The translations under genes were made by a program, and so were the position numbers. A stretch of DNA of 64,000 nt from Anaerosporomusa subterranea (GTDB lineage Bacteria > Bacillota > Negativicutes > Sporomusales > Acetonemataceae): NCBI RefSeq assembly GCF_001611555.1, contig NZ_LSGP01000020.1, positions 32,001 through 96,000 of the forward strand. The letters are read 5' to 3'. Under the pieces are notes generated by a model. It was not told where the DNA came from and searched no databases. It worked only from the letters and a program-made list of their open reading frames with translations. This document shows, one piece after another, positions 16,080 through 24,644 of this stretch. How positions within the stretch are numbered: the stretch's first letter is position 1; each line of letters starts with the position of its first letter.

Positions 16080-17951
16080 ATGGCAAATATACTATTTCTG
16101 GTGTCGGACGATGCAATGATAAAATATGCCAGAGAAGTCCTTGCAGCCGGCTACCCTGATATCGAACTTGAAACAGCATTTTTTACAAAAGCAGTTGAAC
16201 TGTTGCCAAGCCGTATTGCCAAAGGAGTAGAGGTAGTTGCCGCCAGAGCTGGAACTGCTTTGTCGATCAAACAGGCTCAATTAAACATATCTGTCGTTGA
16301 AATTCCGATTACCAGCTTTGATATTATGCGTGTGGTTCACGAAGATAACTTATATGCAAAAGACATTGCAATTGTCACCTACTCTGAGATGATTTTGGGA
16401 ATCGATTCTCTTGCCGAACTATTAAATTCAAAATTCTTCCAGTATACGATGAGGAATAACCAGAATTATGAATCAGCTGTATTAGAGGCTTTCCAAGACG
16501 GAGCAGAAGTCATTCTAGGCGGAGCTAGAGTAGTAGAAGCTGCTAAGCGTCTGAACATTCCTGCTTCTTTAATAAAAATAGGCAAAGAAAGTCTCTTGCA
16601 GGCAGCGCGCGAGGCAAAACAAATTCAACAGGCGCTAGAAATCGAAACCGCTAAGCGCGGTTTTTTCAGCACCATATTAGATTACGCCTATGACGGAATC
16701 GTAACAATTGATAAGGAGAATACCATTACTGCCTTCAATCCAGCTGCCCAAAACATTCTCAAAGTGAATAAGTCTAAGGCATTAGGACAACCAATTGAGC
16801 AGATTATGCCTCAGCTTCGTCTGGGGACTGTTTCTAAAACCAAACAAGATGATATCCACCGAATTATTGATCTAAATGGCGTCAGGATTATGTGCAATAA
16901 AGTTCCCATCATCGTTAACGGTAAATCATTTGGCGCTGTGGCTACTTTTCAGGAAATCAGCAAGATTCAACAGATGGAAGCGATCATCCGCCAAGAAATT
17001 TATGCTCGAGGCCATATTGCCAAACTCCATTTTTCCGATGTTGTCGGCGAGAGCACCGAAATGGTGACAGCAATTGAAAACGCTACAGATTTTGCCGCCA
17101 CAGATTTCAGCATATTGATATTAGGCGAAACCGGCACTGGTAAAGAAGTGTTCGCCCAAAGCATTCACAATATGAGCAAACGAGCCAAAGGTCCATTTGT
17201 AGCGATAAACTGTGCTGCCTTACCGGCGCAAATTCTCGAGAGCGAATTGTTTGGCTATGTCAGCGGCGCCTTTACTGGCGCCAGCAAAGAGGGTAAGCCA
17301 GGTGTGTTCGAGGTCGCCCATGGCGGCACCATCTTTTTAGACGAAATTGCCGAAATGGACTATGTTAACCAAGGCAGATTATTACGAGTACTCCAGGAAA
17401 AAACCGTTGTCCGTTTAGGCAGCCACAAAGTGCTGCCTGTCGATGTACGCATCATTGCGGCAACAAACAAAGACTTGGATTTGCTAATTAGCGAAAACAA
17501 ATTTCGCGATGATTTGTATTATCGTCTCAATGTGCTAAGCCTGGAGCTGCCGCCGCTTCGTACGCGAACAACAGACATCCGGCTATATGCAAATACGTTC
17601 TTACAGGAATGTTCTGCAGGTTTAAGCCGCAAATTCAGCCTCAGTCGCGACGCGATGCAGTGTCTTGAGGAATATCCTTGGCCGGGGAATATCCGCGAGC
17701 TAAAAAACCTGATCCAGCGCCTAACTGTTACCACGAAAACCGCTGTGATCGACCGCGCACTGTTGACACCAATTTTAAAACACAATAGAACCGGCTCATC
17801 GCCGGTTCCGTCTCGAAACAGCCGCTTAATAGATGAAATTAAAACTGCGCTTGCGGAAACCAAAGGCAATTACTCTGCCGCAGCGAAATTATTAGGTATT
17901 CATCGCATGACGTTGCGGCGGAGGATGCAAAAACTCGGCATCGAGTATTAA
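16080..17951 (+). CDS. PrpR-like sigma-54 enhancer-binding regulator (paralog 2)
   Basis: About 623 residues with the same layout as the gene at 7890: PrpR_N sensing domain, PAS, AAA+ with GETGTGKE near residue 349 and GAFTGA near residue 396, and Fis-type helix-turn-helix (AAKLLGIHRMTLRRRMQKLGIEY). ATG at 16080 was chosen because GGAG lies eight bases before it; GTG and ATG codons at 16071 and 16074 overlap the site. Divergent from the rraA-tct operon with its sigma-54 promoter, hence the probable activator. The two regulators are near-identical in the AAA+ core but clearly differ in the sensing domain, as expected for duplication followed by ligand change. Confidence 0.9.
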   Translation: MANILFLVSDDAMIKYAREVLAAGYPDIELETAFFTKAVELLPSRIAKGVEVVAARAGTALSIKQAQLNISVVEIPITSFDIMRVVHEDNLYAKDIAIVTYSEMILGIDSLAELLNSKFFQYTMRNNQNYESAVLEAFQDGAEVILGGARVVEAAKRLNIPASLIKIGKESLLQAAREAKQIQQALEIETAKRGFFSTILDYAYDGIVTIDKENTITAFNPAAQNILKVNKSKALGQPIEQIMPQLRLGTVSKTKQDDIHRIIDLNGVRIMCNKVPIIVNGKSFGAVATFQEISKIQQMEAIIRQEIYARGHIAKLHFSDVVGESTEMVTAIENATDFAATDFSILILGETGTGKEVFAQSIHNMSKRAKGPFVAINCAALPAQILESELFGYVSGAFTGASKEGKPGVFEVAHGGTIFLDEIAEMDYVNQGRLLRVLQEKTVVRLGSHKVLPVDVRIIAATNKDLDLLISENKFRDDLYYRLNVLSLELPPLRTRTTDIRLYANTFLQECSAGLSRKFSLSRDAMQCLEEYPWPGNIRELKNLIQRLTVTTKTAVIDRALLTPILKHNRTGSSPVPSRNSRLIDEIKTALAETKGNYSAAAKLLGIHRMTLRRRMQKLGIEY

Positions 17952-17966
17952 CTTTAATAATGCGCC

Positions 17967-18012
17967 AATGGGCTGGAAATCCCCTATAAATAGTGGATTC
18001 CAGCCCATTTAA
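17967..18012. terminator. hairpin terminator between converging genes
   Basis: Stem AATGGGCTGGAAATCC / GGATTCCAGCCCATT around a short AT-rich loop, followed by TTAATTTT. It lies between the second PrpR-like gene and the PEP-hydrolase-like gene that end toward each other. Confidence 0.8.
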
Positions 18013-18056
18013 TTTTATGTTTGATCCGTCCGCTTGATTATTTAAGTAGCATTATA

Positions 18057-18887
18057 TTATTGAAAACTCATTTCCGTAAACTCTCTCACTTGTGCGGCAA
18101 TGGCTTTTTCGGTCGGCAGGCGTTCCATGCTGGAGGCGCCGTAGAAACCCACAACGCCTTGGGTATGGGCTAGGATGTATTGAGCATCAGCTGGCTCGGC
18201 AATCGGGCCGCCATGACAGATCACCATGATATCTGGATTAATTGCCTTCGCAGCATCATGCATGCTTTGAATACGTTTGACGCAGTCGTCCAGCGTCAAC
18301 GCCGTCTTTGCACCAATTGTGCCTTTAGTAGTCAATCCCATGTGTGCTACCAGCAGATCAGCGCCTGCTCTGGTCATTTTTTTCGCACCCTCGTCATTGA
18401 ACACATAGGGGGAGGTCAACATATCTAGGGCATGCGCTTTGGCAATCATTTCAACTTCTAGATCATAGCCCATGCCAGTCTCCTCTAAGTTTTGCCGAAA
18501 GGTGCCGTCAATTAGGCCAACTGTTGGGAAGTTCTGCACGCCGGCAAAACCGATTTCCTTCAGTTGCTTCAAAAATACATCCATTAGACGGAAAGGGTCT
18601 GTGCCGCAAACACCGGCCAGCACTGGCGTATTGCGGACAACAGGCAGTACTTCACTGGCCATCTCGACTACGATGGCATTGGCGTCACCGTATGGCATTA
18701 ATCCGGCCAAAGAACCGCGTCCCGCCATGCGATAGCGACCAGAGTTATAAATGACCATCAGATCTACACCGCCAGCTTCAGCGCTTTTGGCCGAAATGCC
18801 GGTACCAGCGCCAGCGCCGATGATTGGTTTTCCTGCCGCAACCTGTTTTCTCAGTTTCGCCAATATCTCGCTTCTTGTCATCGCCAT
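18057..18887 (-). CDS. phosphoenolpyruvate hydrolase-like TIM-barrel protein
   Basis: About 276 residues of the family annotated as TIM-barrel signal-transduction or phosphoenolpyruvate hydrolase-like proteins (PF09370). Visible: [95 protein letters not shown] and [16 protein letters not shown]. Start 18887 follows AGGAGG at seven bases. It lies 24 bases after the Tm-1-like gene, forming a two-gene unit; in some fungi and plants the two modules occur in one polypeptide. Function of the pair is not firmly established. Confidence 0.85.
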   Translation of the reverse strand: MAMTRSEILAKLRKQVAAGKPIIGAGAGTGISAKSAEAGGVDLMVIYNSGRYRMAGRGSLAGLMPYGDANAIVVEMASEVLPVVRNTPVLAGVCGTDPFRLMDVFLKQLKEIGFAGVQNFPTVGLIDGTFRQNLEETGMGYDLEVEMIAKAHALDMLTSPYVFNDEGAKKMTRAGADLLVAHMGLTTKGTIGAKTALTLDDCVKRIQSMHDAAKAINPDIMVICHGGPIAEPADAQYILAHTQGVVGFYGASSMERLPTEKAIAAQVREFTEMSFQ

Positions 18888-18911
18888 AATCATTCCTCCT
18901 TCATTTTTGTG

Positions 18912-20123
18912 TTACTGCTTTAACATGCTGACCAGTTTCTTCGCCATGGCCAGAGCAAACTCATCGTCATTGATATCCATATCCAGTTCAATTAGCTCTA
19001 CGCTATTCCGGTCAATCGTCTGCCGCAGTGTATCAAATAAAGCGGCGTCTTCCTCCGGACCGTAAAAGGGCTTGCCTGCCACATCAATCAGAGATACGCC
19101 CTTGAGAGGTAGGAATAGCGCTGTTGGGCCTTTGGCTGCATTGATTTTCCCGCTAATAATTTTACCTAGCTCAACACACTCTGTTTGGGTCGTACGCATC
19201 AGCGTTACAGTCGGATTATGCGGATAAAACTTCCTTGTTTTGAATTTTTCCGGTATGGTGTCCATCGGGCCAAAATTGACCATATCAAGAGCGCCAACTG
19301 ATACAACCTGCGGAATACCTGCCTTGCCAGCCGCCTCCAGACGATGCGGACCGGCTGCCAGCACACCGCCGACCAATTCATCCGCCCATTCGGTAGTCGT
19401 CACGTCTAACACGCCTTTGATGAACCCGGCATCGATAAGGTCTTCCATCGCCTGGCCGCCTGTACCTGTGGCATGGAATACCAATACTTCATAGCCCTGA
19501 TCCTCTAAATATTCCCTTGCTTTGGTCACACAAGGAGTGGTCACACCGAACATGGTGGCCGCCAGAAGTGGCTTTTCTGCAGCGACAGGCGGCGCGCCAC
19601 CTTTGACCATCCCGGCGACAGCATGCGCCGCATTCGCCAAAATCTGCCGCGACAGACTGTTAAGTCCGGAGATGTCGACAACAGAATACATCATGCAAAT
19701 GTCTTTAACCCCTACGTACGGCCTGGTATCGCCAGATGCCAGAGTAGAAACCATCACCTTAGGAACTCCCACAGGCAGAGCCTGCATTGCCGTTGTGCCA
19801 ATAGTCGTACCGGCGCTGCCGCCCAGGCTAATGATGCCTGCCACTTCGCCATTCTCGTACAGTTCGCTGACCACTTTGGCCGCACCTCGTGTCATAACCG
19901 CCATGGCCAAGCCCCGGTCATCCTTGGCCTGCAGTTCAAATAAGCTTGTTCCACCAGCTTCGGCAACCGCGGCATTGTCAATGTCAGGAGTAAAATACGG
20001 CGATCCCTTCACACCCGCATCCACAGTGACAGTACCAAGACCGGCGCCTGTAATAATGTCTCTGATGTACTGAAACTCCTGTCCCTTGGTATCCAGCGTA
20101 CCTAACAGCACTACCTTAGCCAC
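18912..20123 (-). CDS. Tm-1-like ATP-binding domain protein (UPF0261)
   Basis: 403 residues, normal for UPF0261, the bacterial relatives of the N-terminal nucleotide-binding domain of tomato Tm-1. Recognisable are VVLLGTLDTKGQEFQYIRDII at the N-terminus, GIISLGGSAGTTIGTTAMQALPVGVPKVMVSTLASGDT, FGVTTPCVTKAREYLEDQGYEVLVFHATGTGGQAMEDLI and AGIPQVVSVGALDMVNFGP. The start is GTG, after GGAGG at 11 bases. It precedes the PEP-hydrolase-like TIM-barrel gene by 24 bases. Biochemical role unknown. Confidence 0.88.
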   Translation of the reverse strand: MAKVVLLGTLDTKGQEFQYIRDIITGAGLGTVTVDAGVKGSPYFTPDIDNAAVAEAGGTSLFELQAKDDRGLAMAVMTRGAAKVVSELYENGEVAGIISLGGSAGTTIGTTAMQALPVGVPKVMVSTLASGDTRPYVGVKDICMMYSVVDISGLNSLSRQILANAAHAVAGMVKGGAPPVAAEKPLLAATMFGVTTPCVTKAREYLEDQGYEVLVFHATGTGGQAMEDLIDAGFIKGVLDVTTTEWADELVGGVLAAGPHRLEAAGKAGIPQVVSVGALDMVNFGPMDTIPEKFKTRKFYPHNPTVTLMRTTQTECVELGKIISGKINAAKGPTALFLPLKGVSLIDVAGKPFYGPEEDAALFDTLRQTIDRNSVELIELDMDINDDEFALAMAKKLVSMLKQ

Positions 20124-20275
20124 AGTCTTCCCTCGCCTCCTTTATAGTCTTACCATATTATTCCAGAATTATCGATTAATTCCTTCTAATATGTAATCCA
20201 TAAAAATAAAAAGGAGGTCTGCTAATACATGGGGCACTAACGATCAGAAGCAGATCTGACTGCAATAGGTTGAAT

Positions 20276-20303
20276 GCCGCGGTGAAGTAAAAGAAACCGC
20301 GGC
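20276..20303. repeat. hairpin between the diguanylate cyclase and the Tm-1-like gene
   Basis: Inverted repeat GCCGCGGT / ACCGCGGC with a 12-base loop, 19 bases past the diguanylate cyclase stop codon. It could end that transcript, but no strong T-run follows. The rest of 20124-20321 shows no gene apart from a three-codon ORF noted elsewhere. Confidence 0.45.
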
Positions 20304-20321
20304 TATAGCGAATCTTTGACT

Positions 20322-21458
20322 TCATTCGCTTTGCACGCGGTTTCTACCCATATCTTTCGCTTTGTACATCGCCATATCCGCCTGGTTAATGACGTTCTCC
20401 AGCCGAATCTGCTTGCCGGTGGCAGCGGAAACGCCAATACTTACCGTATAGAAGATGAAGTCGGGGGTTGCCCTTTCAACTGCCAGGCGCAATCGCTCTG
20501 CAGCCTGAACAGCAGTGGTTTTATCACAATCAGGCAGTAGAATCACAAACTCTTCGCCGCCATAGCGGCAGGCAATATCTGACTGTCGCATATTTACCCG
20601 CATCACCTGAGCTAGGTTGGCGATAATTCCGTCGCCAACGCCATGACCGTACCTATCATTTATTCGTTTAAAATGATCAATATCGATGATCATTAAAGCA
20701 ACACTTTCATTCTTGCGAATTGCCGACTTGATCAATTGATTAGCTAACAGCAAAAACGCACGGCGATTATAGAGGTTGGTCAGAAGATCCGTGTCGGCGT
20801 ATGTTTTCATCTCCCGGCTTAGTTTTTCCTTTTTTACCAGCACATAGCCTAGGCAGCCGATCAGCAGTAAGCCTCCAAGCGCCAGTAAAGGAACAACCTG
20901 CGATGGTTTGGCGGCAAAGAGACGATAGCCACCCTGTATCCACACATCTACGCCCCTCCACAGTACAGCAGAACAGCAAAGACAATACATTGCTCCTAAT
21001 ATTTTTTGCAGGGGTGAAGATCTGTGTCGCGAAAACAATAACACTCTCCCTGGAATTAAGAACATAAAAGCGGAGAGAAAAGAAGCAACAAGCACTGCCA
21101 CGGTCTGCTCCATGCCAAAAATAGGCCACAGTGCCAGTTGCGAAAAAGCGACAATGCTCGCATACACAGCAGTGCAGCGAGTTGTTACAACATACTTCAA
21201 AGAGATGACAGCTAGCGACTCCATCATCCAACCCAAAAACAAAACACTGTTACCGACAGAGAAGGAAAGCCAGATTGGCAAGACTTCTCTCGCCACGATC
21301 AGCCCCCATGCAATCGCTTGCAGGGCTCTTCCCAATAGAAACAGATAATCGTACTTTGTGGTTTCATATTGGAAAAGATCAAATGCCAAAAAAAAGATAG
21401 AGAGACAGTGACCTAGAATCAATACAATAATGACTGTGCTGATATCTACGACAGGCAT
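20322..21458 (-). CDS. membrane-bound GGDEF diguanylate cyclase
   Basis: 378 residues. The N-terminal ~205 residues hold about seven hydrophobic helices, forming a membrane sensor of unknown ligand; the C-terminal ~165 residues are a GGDEF domain with DTDLLTNLYNRRAF, IIDIDHFKRINDRYGHGVGDGI and an active-site RYGGEEF motif, so it should make cyclic-di-GMP. No RxxD inhibitory site is evident just before GGEEF (residues there are QSDIACRY). Monocistronic, with a GAGGTGAG ribosome binding site, between the Tm-1-like gene and decayed gene remnants. Confidence 0.9.
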   Translation of the reverse strand: MPVVDISTVIIVLILGHCLSIFFLAFDLFQYETTKYDYLFLLGRALQAIAWGLIVAREVLPIWLSFSVGNSVLFLGWMMESLAVISLKYVVTTRCTAVYASIVAFSQLALWPIFGMEQTVAVLVASFLSAFMFLIPGRVLLFSRHRSSPLQKILGAMYCLCCSAVLWRGVDVWIQGGYRLFAAKPSQVVPLLALGGLLLIGCLGYVLVKKEKLSREMKTYADTDLLTNLYNRRAFLLLANQLIKSAIRKNESVALMIIDIDHFKRINDRYGHGVGDGIIANLAQVMRVNMRQSDIACRYGGEEFVILLPDCDKTTAVQAAERLRLAVERATPDFIFYTVSIGVSAATGKQIRLENVINQADMAMYKAKDMGRNRVQSE

Positions 21459-21571
21459 GTACTCACCTCTATCCGCAATCGGCGCAATTCTTGCAATACT
21501 TGCGGAATTCGCTTTTTATTGAAGAATTCCTGCCTAATTACTTAGCGTGCAAACGCAAAGATACGCCTTTT

Positions 21572-21640
21572 ATCAGCAGAATTGCGCCGACCGATACAAC
21601 CTGCGGTATACCAGTAGAAGCGATTGCGGCTGACTTAGGG
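21572..21640 (-). pseudogene. possible fragment of a Tm-1-like (UPF0261) gene
   Basis: On the minus strand this piece encodes TGIPQVVSVGA, matching the GIPQVVSVGALDM motif of the intact gene at 18912-20123, and the DNA is about 80 percent alike over roughly 30 bases. No further Tm-1-like sequence surrounds it. It could be a leftover from duplication or rearrangement; the match is short. Confidence 0.4.
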
Positions 21641-21697
21641 TTAAAAATAGGCTGGACCCCAGCATCGGGCGGAACCATCGGCGGACGAGTGACGCTG

Positions 21698-22021
21698 CTG
21701 GTATTCGCTATGATGCGTCGACAATTACCAAAACAGAGGAACAGCAATGCGCCTGGTGGCAAGAGCAGTTTGCCTGTCCGCTGCCCAATATTATTAAAGT
21801 GGACTCGGTCGAAGCCTGTATTCAACTGGTTTCACACGGATCGGCTGGTACATTGCGCCAAAATCCACATTGTCAATCGCCGCTCGCTTTATTCGAGTCC
21901 GGTTGTTTGGCAGGATGGACAGGCCATGCTGCGAAGAACGATCATGATCTATAACCACGATATCCTGGAGAAGCCTGAAGGCAAACTCTTTGTTGATCAT
22001 GTATTGCGCAATTACGCATAA
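21698..22021 (+). pseudogene. LysR-family regulator, frameshifted C-terminal remnant
   Basis: Three frames joined give a typical LysR effector-domain tail: GIRYDASTITKTEEQQCAWWQEQ then FACPLPNIIKVDSVEACIQLVSHG (to 21840), then IGWYIAPK after a one-base loss, then IHIVNRRSLYSSPVVWQDGQAMLRRTIMIYNHDILEK after another one-base loss near 21863, ending at a TAA. The N-terminal DNA-binding half is not recognisable. It points opposite to its neighbours and ends at a large palindromic terminator, so it was once a complete divergent regulator, perhaps of the Tm-1-like or butyrate-type operon. Confidence 0.75.
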
Positions 22022-22036
22022 ACCAGTTTGAAAATT

Positions 22037-22072
22037 ACTAAGAAAAGACTGCCGCGGCAGTCTTTTCTTAGT
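22037..22072. terminator. 36-base perfect palindrome between the LysR remnant and maoC
   Basis: Two 18-base arms, the left beginning ACTAAGAAAAGACTGCCG, meet with no spacer. The AAGAAAAG/CTTTTCTT outer part gives U-rich RNA on both strands. It lies between convergent units (LysR remnant, plus; MaoC operon, minus) and probably works as a bidirectional terminator. Confidence 0.75.
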
Positions 22073-22112
22073 ATGGGTAGTAGAAAACGCTATAGCGAGG
22101 CCGAGTTTTTTA

Positions 22113-22529
22113 TTATGCCGATACCATTACGACCGCTTCGCCGTCGATGACGACTTTCCCGTTCTGATTCATACAGTATGTATGCATTTTCAACATGTTT
22201 TTGGTGGGAATTGTGTCAACAACCTCCATCGTCGCGGTAATGGTATCACCAATATATACCGGCGCCTTAAACTTCGAAAGTTGGGATACATAAATGCCCC
22301 CTAGACCAATAAACATGGCACCTGCAGTCGAAATAAAACTGCTGACAAGCGCTCCATGCGCAATCCTGGCTTTAAACATTGTCGTTTTTGCATATTCAAC
22401 ATTCATGTGCAACGGATTAAAATCACCACTTATTCCGGCAAAGTTGATAACATCGGCCTCAGTAACCGTTTTGGAAAAACTCTCTTTGTCGCCGATATGG
22501 AATTGTGCAAACGCTTTCTTTTCGTACAT
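22113..22529 (-). CDS. MaoC-like (R)-specific enoyl-CoA hydratase
   Basis: 138 residues, like PhaJ-type hot-dog hydratases that interconvert (R)-3-hydroxyacyl-CoA and trans-2-enoyl-CoA. The catalytic segment VINFAGISGDFNPLHMN carries the Asp and His of the hydratase 2 motif, followed by ARIAHGALVSSFISTA. Start has GGAGTGAG. Last gene of the seven-gene gntP-led operon, 39 bases after the acyl-CoA dehydrogenase. With a crotonase-type hydratase in the same operon it would allow passage between R and S hydroxyacyl-CoA isomers. Confidence 0.88.
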   Translation of the reverse strand: MYEKKAFAQFHIGDKESFSKTVTEADVINFAGISGDFNPLHMNVEYAKTTMFKARIAHGALVSSFISTAGAMFIGLGGIYVSQLSKFKAPVYIGDTITATMEVVDTIPTKNMLKMHTYCMNQNGKVVIDGEAVVMVSA

Positions 22530-22568
22530 GATTTATACTCACTCCTTTGTGCAAGGCTGATCAAAACA

Positions 22569-23705
22569 TTATTTTAGCAGTTGTCCAGCGATAACCATGC
22601 GTTGGACTTGGTTAGTTCCTTCAAAAAGCTGCAAAATCTTCGCATCCCGCATGAGTTTCTCGACTGGATATTCCCGGCTATAGCCATACCCGCCAAAGAT
22701 TTGGACAGCGTCTACGCTGACTTTCATGGCGACATCACTCGCTAGTGTCTTGGCCATGGCCGCTTCCTTCGTAAACGGCTGCCCCGCATCTCTCAAATAT
22801 GCAGCGCGATAGGTTAGCCATCTTGCGGCTTCGACTTGAATGGCCATATCAGCAAGCATGAATTGAATAGCCTGGAAGGATCCGATCGGTTTGCCAAATT
22901 GCGATCTTTCTATAGCGTACTTTGCAGACATTTCCACTGCCGCCTGCCCAAGGCCTACGCCTAAGGCGCCAACAACCGGGCGGGAAATATCTAATGTTTC
23001 CATGGCGATTTTAAATCCGTTGCCTTCTTTACCCAACAGGTTGCTTGCTGGAATCCTCACATTTTGAAAAATAACTTCGGTCGTATTCGAGGTCCTAATT
23101 CCCATCTTGTCTTCTTCTTTACCAACCGATACACCCGCTCTGCCCCGCTCCACTAAGAAGGCGCTGAGACCTTTCAAGCCTTTGCTGCGATCCACCGTGG
23201 CAAACACTGTGTATACATCGGCCACGCCGCCATTGGTAATAAAACATTTCGTCCCATCCAATATATATTCGTCGCCCTCCCGGCGTGCTATGGTTGCTAC
23301 CGAGCCAGCGTCTGACCCGGCATTAGGCTCGGTAAGGCAAAAGGCGGCAAGTTTTCCTTGATTAATGATGTCAAAGAACAACTTCTTCTGTTCAGCTGTT
23401 CCCGCTAACAACACGGGGTATGCAGCCAACCCGTTGGCTGCTACGGTTGTGGCAAAGCCCACATCACCCTTGGCCAGTTCCTCGGTGAGCATGACGCAAG
23501 TAACAGAATCGAAACCCGGACCATCATACTCTTGTGGCGCATTCATACAATGCAAGCCCATTTCCACAATTTCTTTAAATAGTTCTCCGGCGAACTCTCC
23601 TGCACGGTCAAGTTCCTTAGCCTCTGGGAAAATGCGTTTTTGGGTAAATTCCCTTACCAGCTTTTGCAAATCTTTTTGTTCATCGCTAAAGGACATGTTG
23701 AACAT
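22569..23705 (-). CDS. acyl-CoA dehydrogenase (short-chain type)
   Basis: 378 residues, standard length for FAD-dependent acyl-CoA dehydrogenases. Signatures: CLTEPNAGSDAGSVATIARREGDEYILDGTKCFITNGG, GIRTSNTTEVIFQNVRIPASNLLG, and near the C-terminus GGYGYSREYPVEKLMRDAKILQLFEGTNQVQRMVI, whose Glu in FEGTNQVQR is the catalytic base position of short-chain enzymes. Start ATG follows AGGAGG. It is 14 bases after the enoyl-CoA hydratase. No etfAB genes are in the operon, so its electron partner must be encoded elsewhere. Probably converts butyryl-CoA to crotonyl-CoA or the reverse. Confidence 0.92.
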   Translation of the reverse strand: MFNMSFSDEQKDLQKLVREFTQKRIFPEAKELDRAGEFAGELFKEIVEMGLHCMNAPQEYDGPGFDSVTCVMLTEELAKGDVGFATTVAANGLAAYPVLLAGTAEQKKLFFDIINQGKLAAFCLTEPNAGSDAGSVATIARREGDEYILDGTKCFITNGGVADVYTVFATVDRSKGLKGLSAFLVERGRAGVSVGKEEDKMGIRTSNTTEVIFQNVRIPASNLLGKEGNGFKIAMETLDISRPVVGALGVGLGQAAVEMSAKYAIERSQFGKPIGSFQAIQFMLADMAIQVEAARWLTYRAAYLRDAGQPFTKEAAMAKTLASDVAMKVSVDAVQIFGGYGYSREYPVEKLMRDAKILQLFEGTNQVQRMVIAGQLLK

Positions 23706-23719
23706 GGTTATAACCTCCT

Positions 23720-24496
23720 CTATTTTCCAATGAAAATGGGCTTTCTTTTTTCTACGAATGCTGCCATTCCTTCTTTTTGGTCATACGTACTAAAGAGAGG
23801 AATTAGACAGCTAATTTCATAAGCTAGGCCTTGGCGTATATCTAAATTCAGAGCGGCTTGAACGGCTTGCTTTACTTTTTTTACGGCTTGTAAAGGTTTA
23901 GCTGCAATTTTGGCTGCCAATTCGGTTGTCTTTGCCGTCAAGATGTCATCCAGGTAAACCGCATTAAGCAGGCCCATAGAAAGTGCTGTTTGCGCATCAA
24001 TAATCTGTCCGAGCAGAATCAATTCCATGGCTTTAGCTGTCCCCGTTACTCGCGGCAGCCTTTGCGTACCGCCAGCTCCCGGTATGATACCTAGATTAAT
24101 TTCAGGAAATCCTAACTTGGCACTTTGGCCAGCCAGACGCAGGTCGCAGGCCAACGCCAGTTCCATGCCTCCGCCGAGCGCATAGCCGCGAATGCTGGCT
24201 ATTACGGGCACAGGGCACTCGGATACCGTTTGCAGGCACCGACCTACCAGCCTTGCGTACGCTTCAGCCTCAAGCACATTTGCGGTAGCCATGCTGCTAA
24301 TATCAGCGCCTGCGATAAAATTTTCGCCCTCTCCCTGTATGATGACAGCATGTACTGTTTCATCAGCAATAATGGCTTGCATGGTTTCAGTAAGTTGTTC
24401 GCACACGCTAACACTTAACGCATTTAGGGCATTGGGGCGACTTATTGTAATTGTTACAACCCGGTCCTGCTTAGCGCACGATACGAATTTATCCAT
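23720..24496 (-). CDS. enoyl-CoA hydratase (crotonase family)
   Basis: 258 residues of the crotonase fold. The two active-site glutamates lie in GGGMELALACDLRLA and GFPEINLGIIPGAGGTQRLPR, and the oxyanion-hole region is FIAGADISSMA. It hydrates crotonyl-CoA-type thioesters to (S)-3-hydroxyacyl-CoA. Lies between the SDR gene (148-base gap with an internal hairpin) and the acyl-CoA dehydrogenase. Confidence 0.92.
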   Translation of the reverse strand: MDKFVSCAKQDRVVTITISRPNALNALSVSVCEQLTETMQAIIADETVHAVIIQGEGENFIAGADISSMATANVLEAEAYARLVGRCLQTVSECPVPVIASIRGYALGGGMELALACDLRLAGQSAKLGFPEINLGIIPGAGGTQRLPRVTGTAKAMELILLGQIIDAQTALSMGLLNAVYLDDILTAKTTELAAKIAAKPLQAVKKVKQAVQAALNLDIRQGLAYEISCLIPLFSTYDQKEGMAAFVEKRKPIFIGK

Positions 24497-24605
24497 TTAG
24501 CCACTCTCCCTTCACCACTCTTTTATATAGGGAAGCAACTGTTCAAAAGACTTCAACATCTGGCTATCTGACTCAAACAGAAACTTCACCCCTTCTCTGG
24601 TGAGG

Positions 24606-24639
24606 TTCCTGCTGCAGGCGGCACCGCTCGCAGCAGGAA
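24606..24639. repeat. intra-operon hairpin between the SDR and enoyl-CoA hydratase genes
   Basis: Inverted repeat TTCCTGCTGC / GCAGCAGGAA beginning a few bases past the SDR stop codon. No T-run follows in the direction of transcription, so it may stabilise or process the mRNA rather than end it. It splits the operon into upstream (gntP to SDR) and downstream (hydratase to maoC) halves. Confidence 0.5.
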
Positions 24640-24644
24640 TATTA

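Noticed and set aside
20211-20239. Strong AAGGAGG site followed by ATG GGG CAC TAA on the plus strand
   Set aside because: A three-codon frame with nothing recognisable after it; could be a chance site or remnant, but no gene can be supported.
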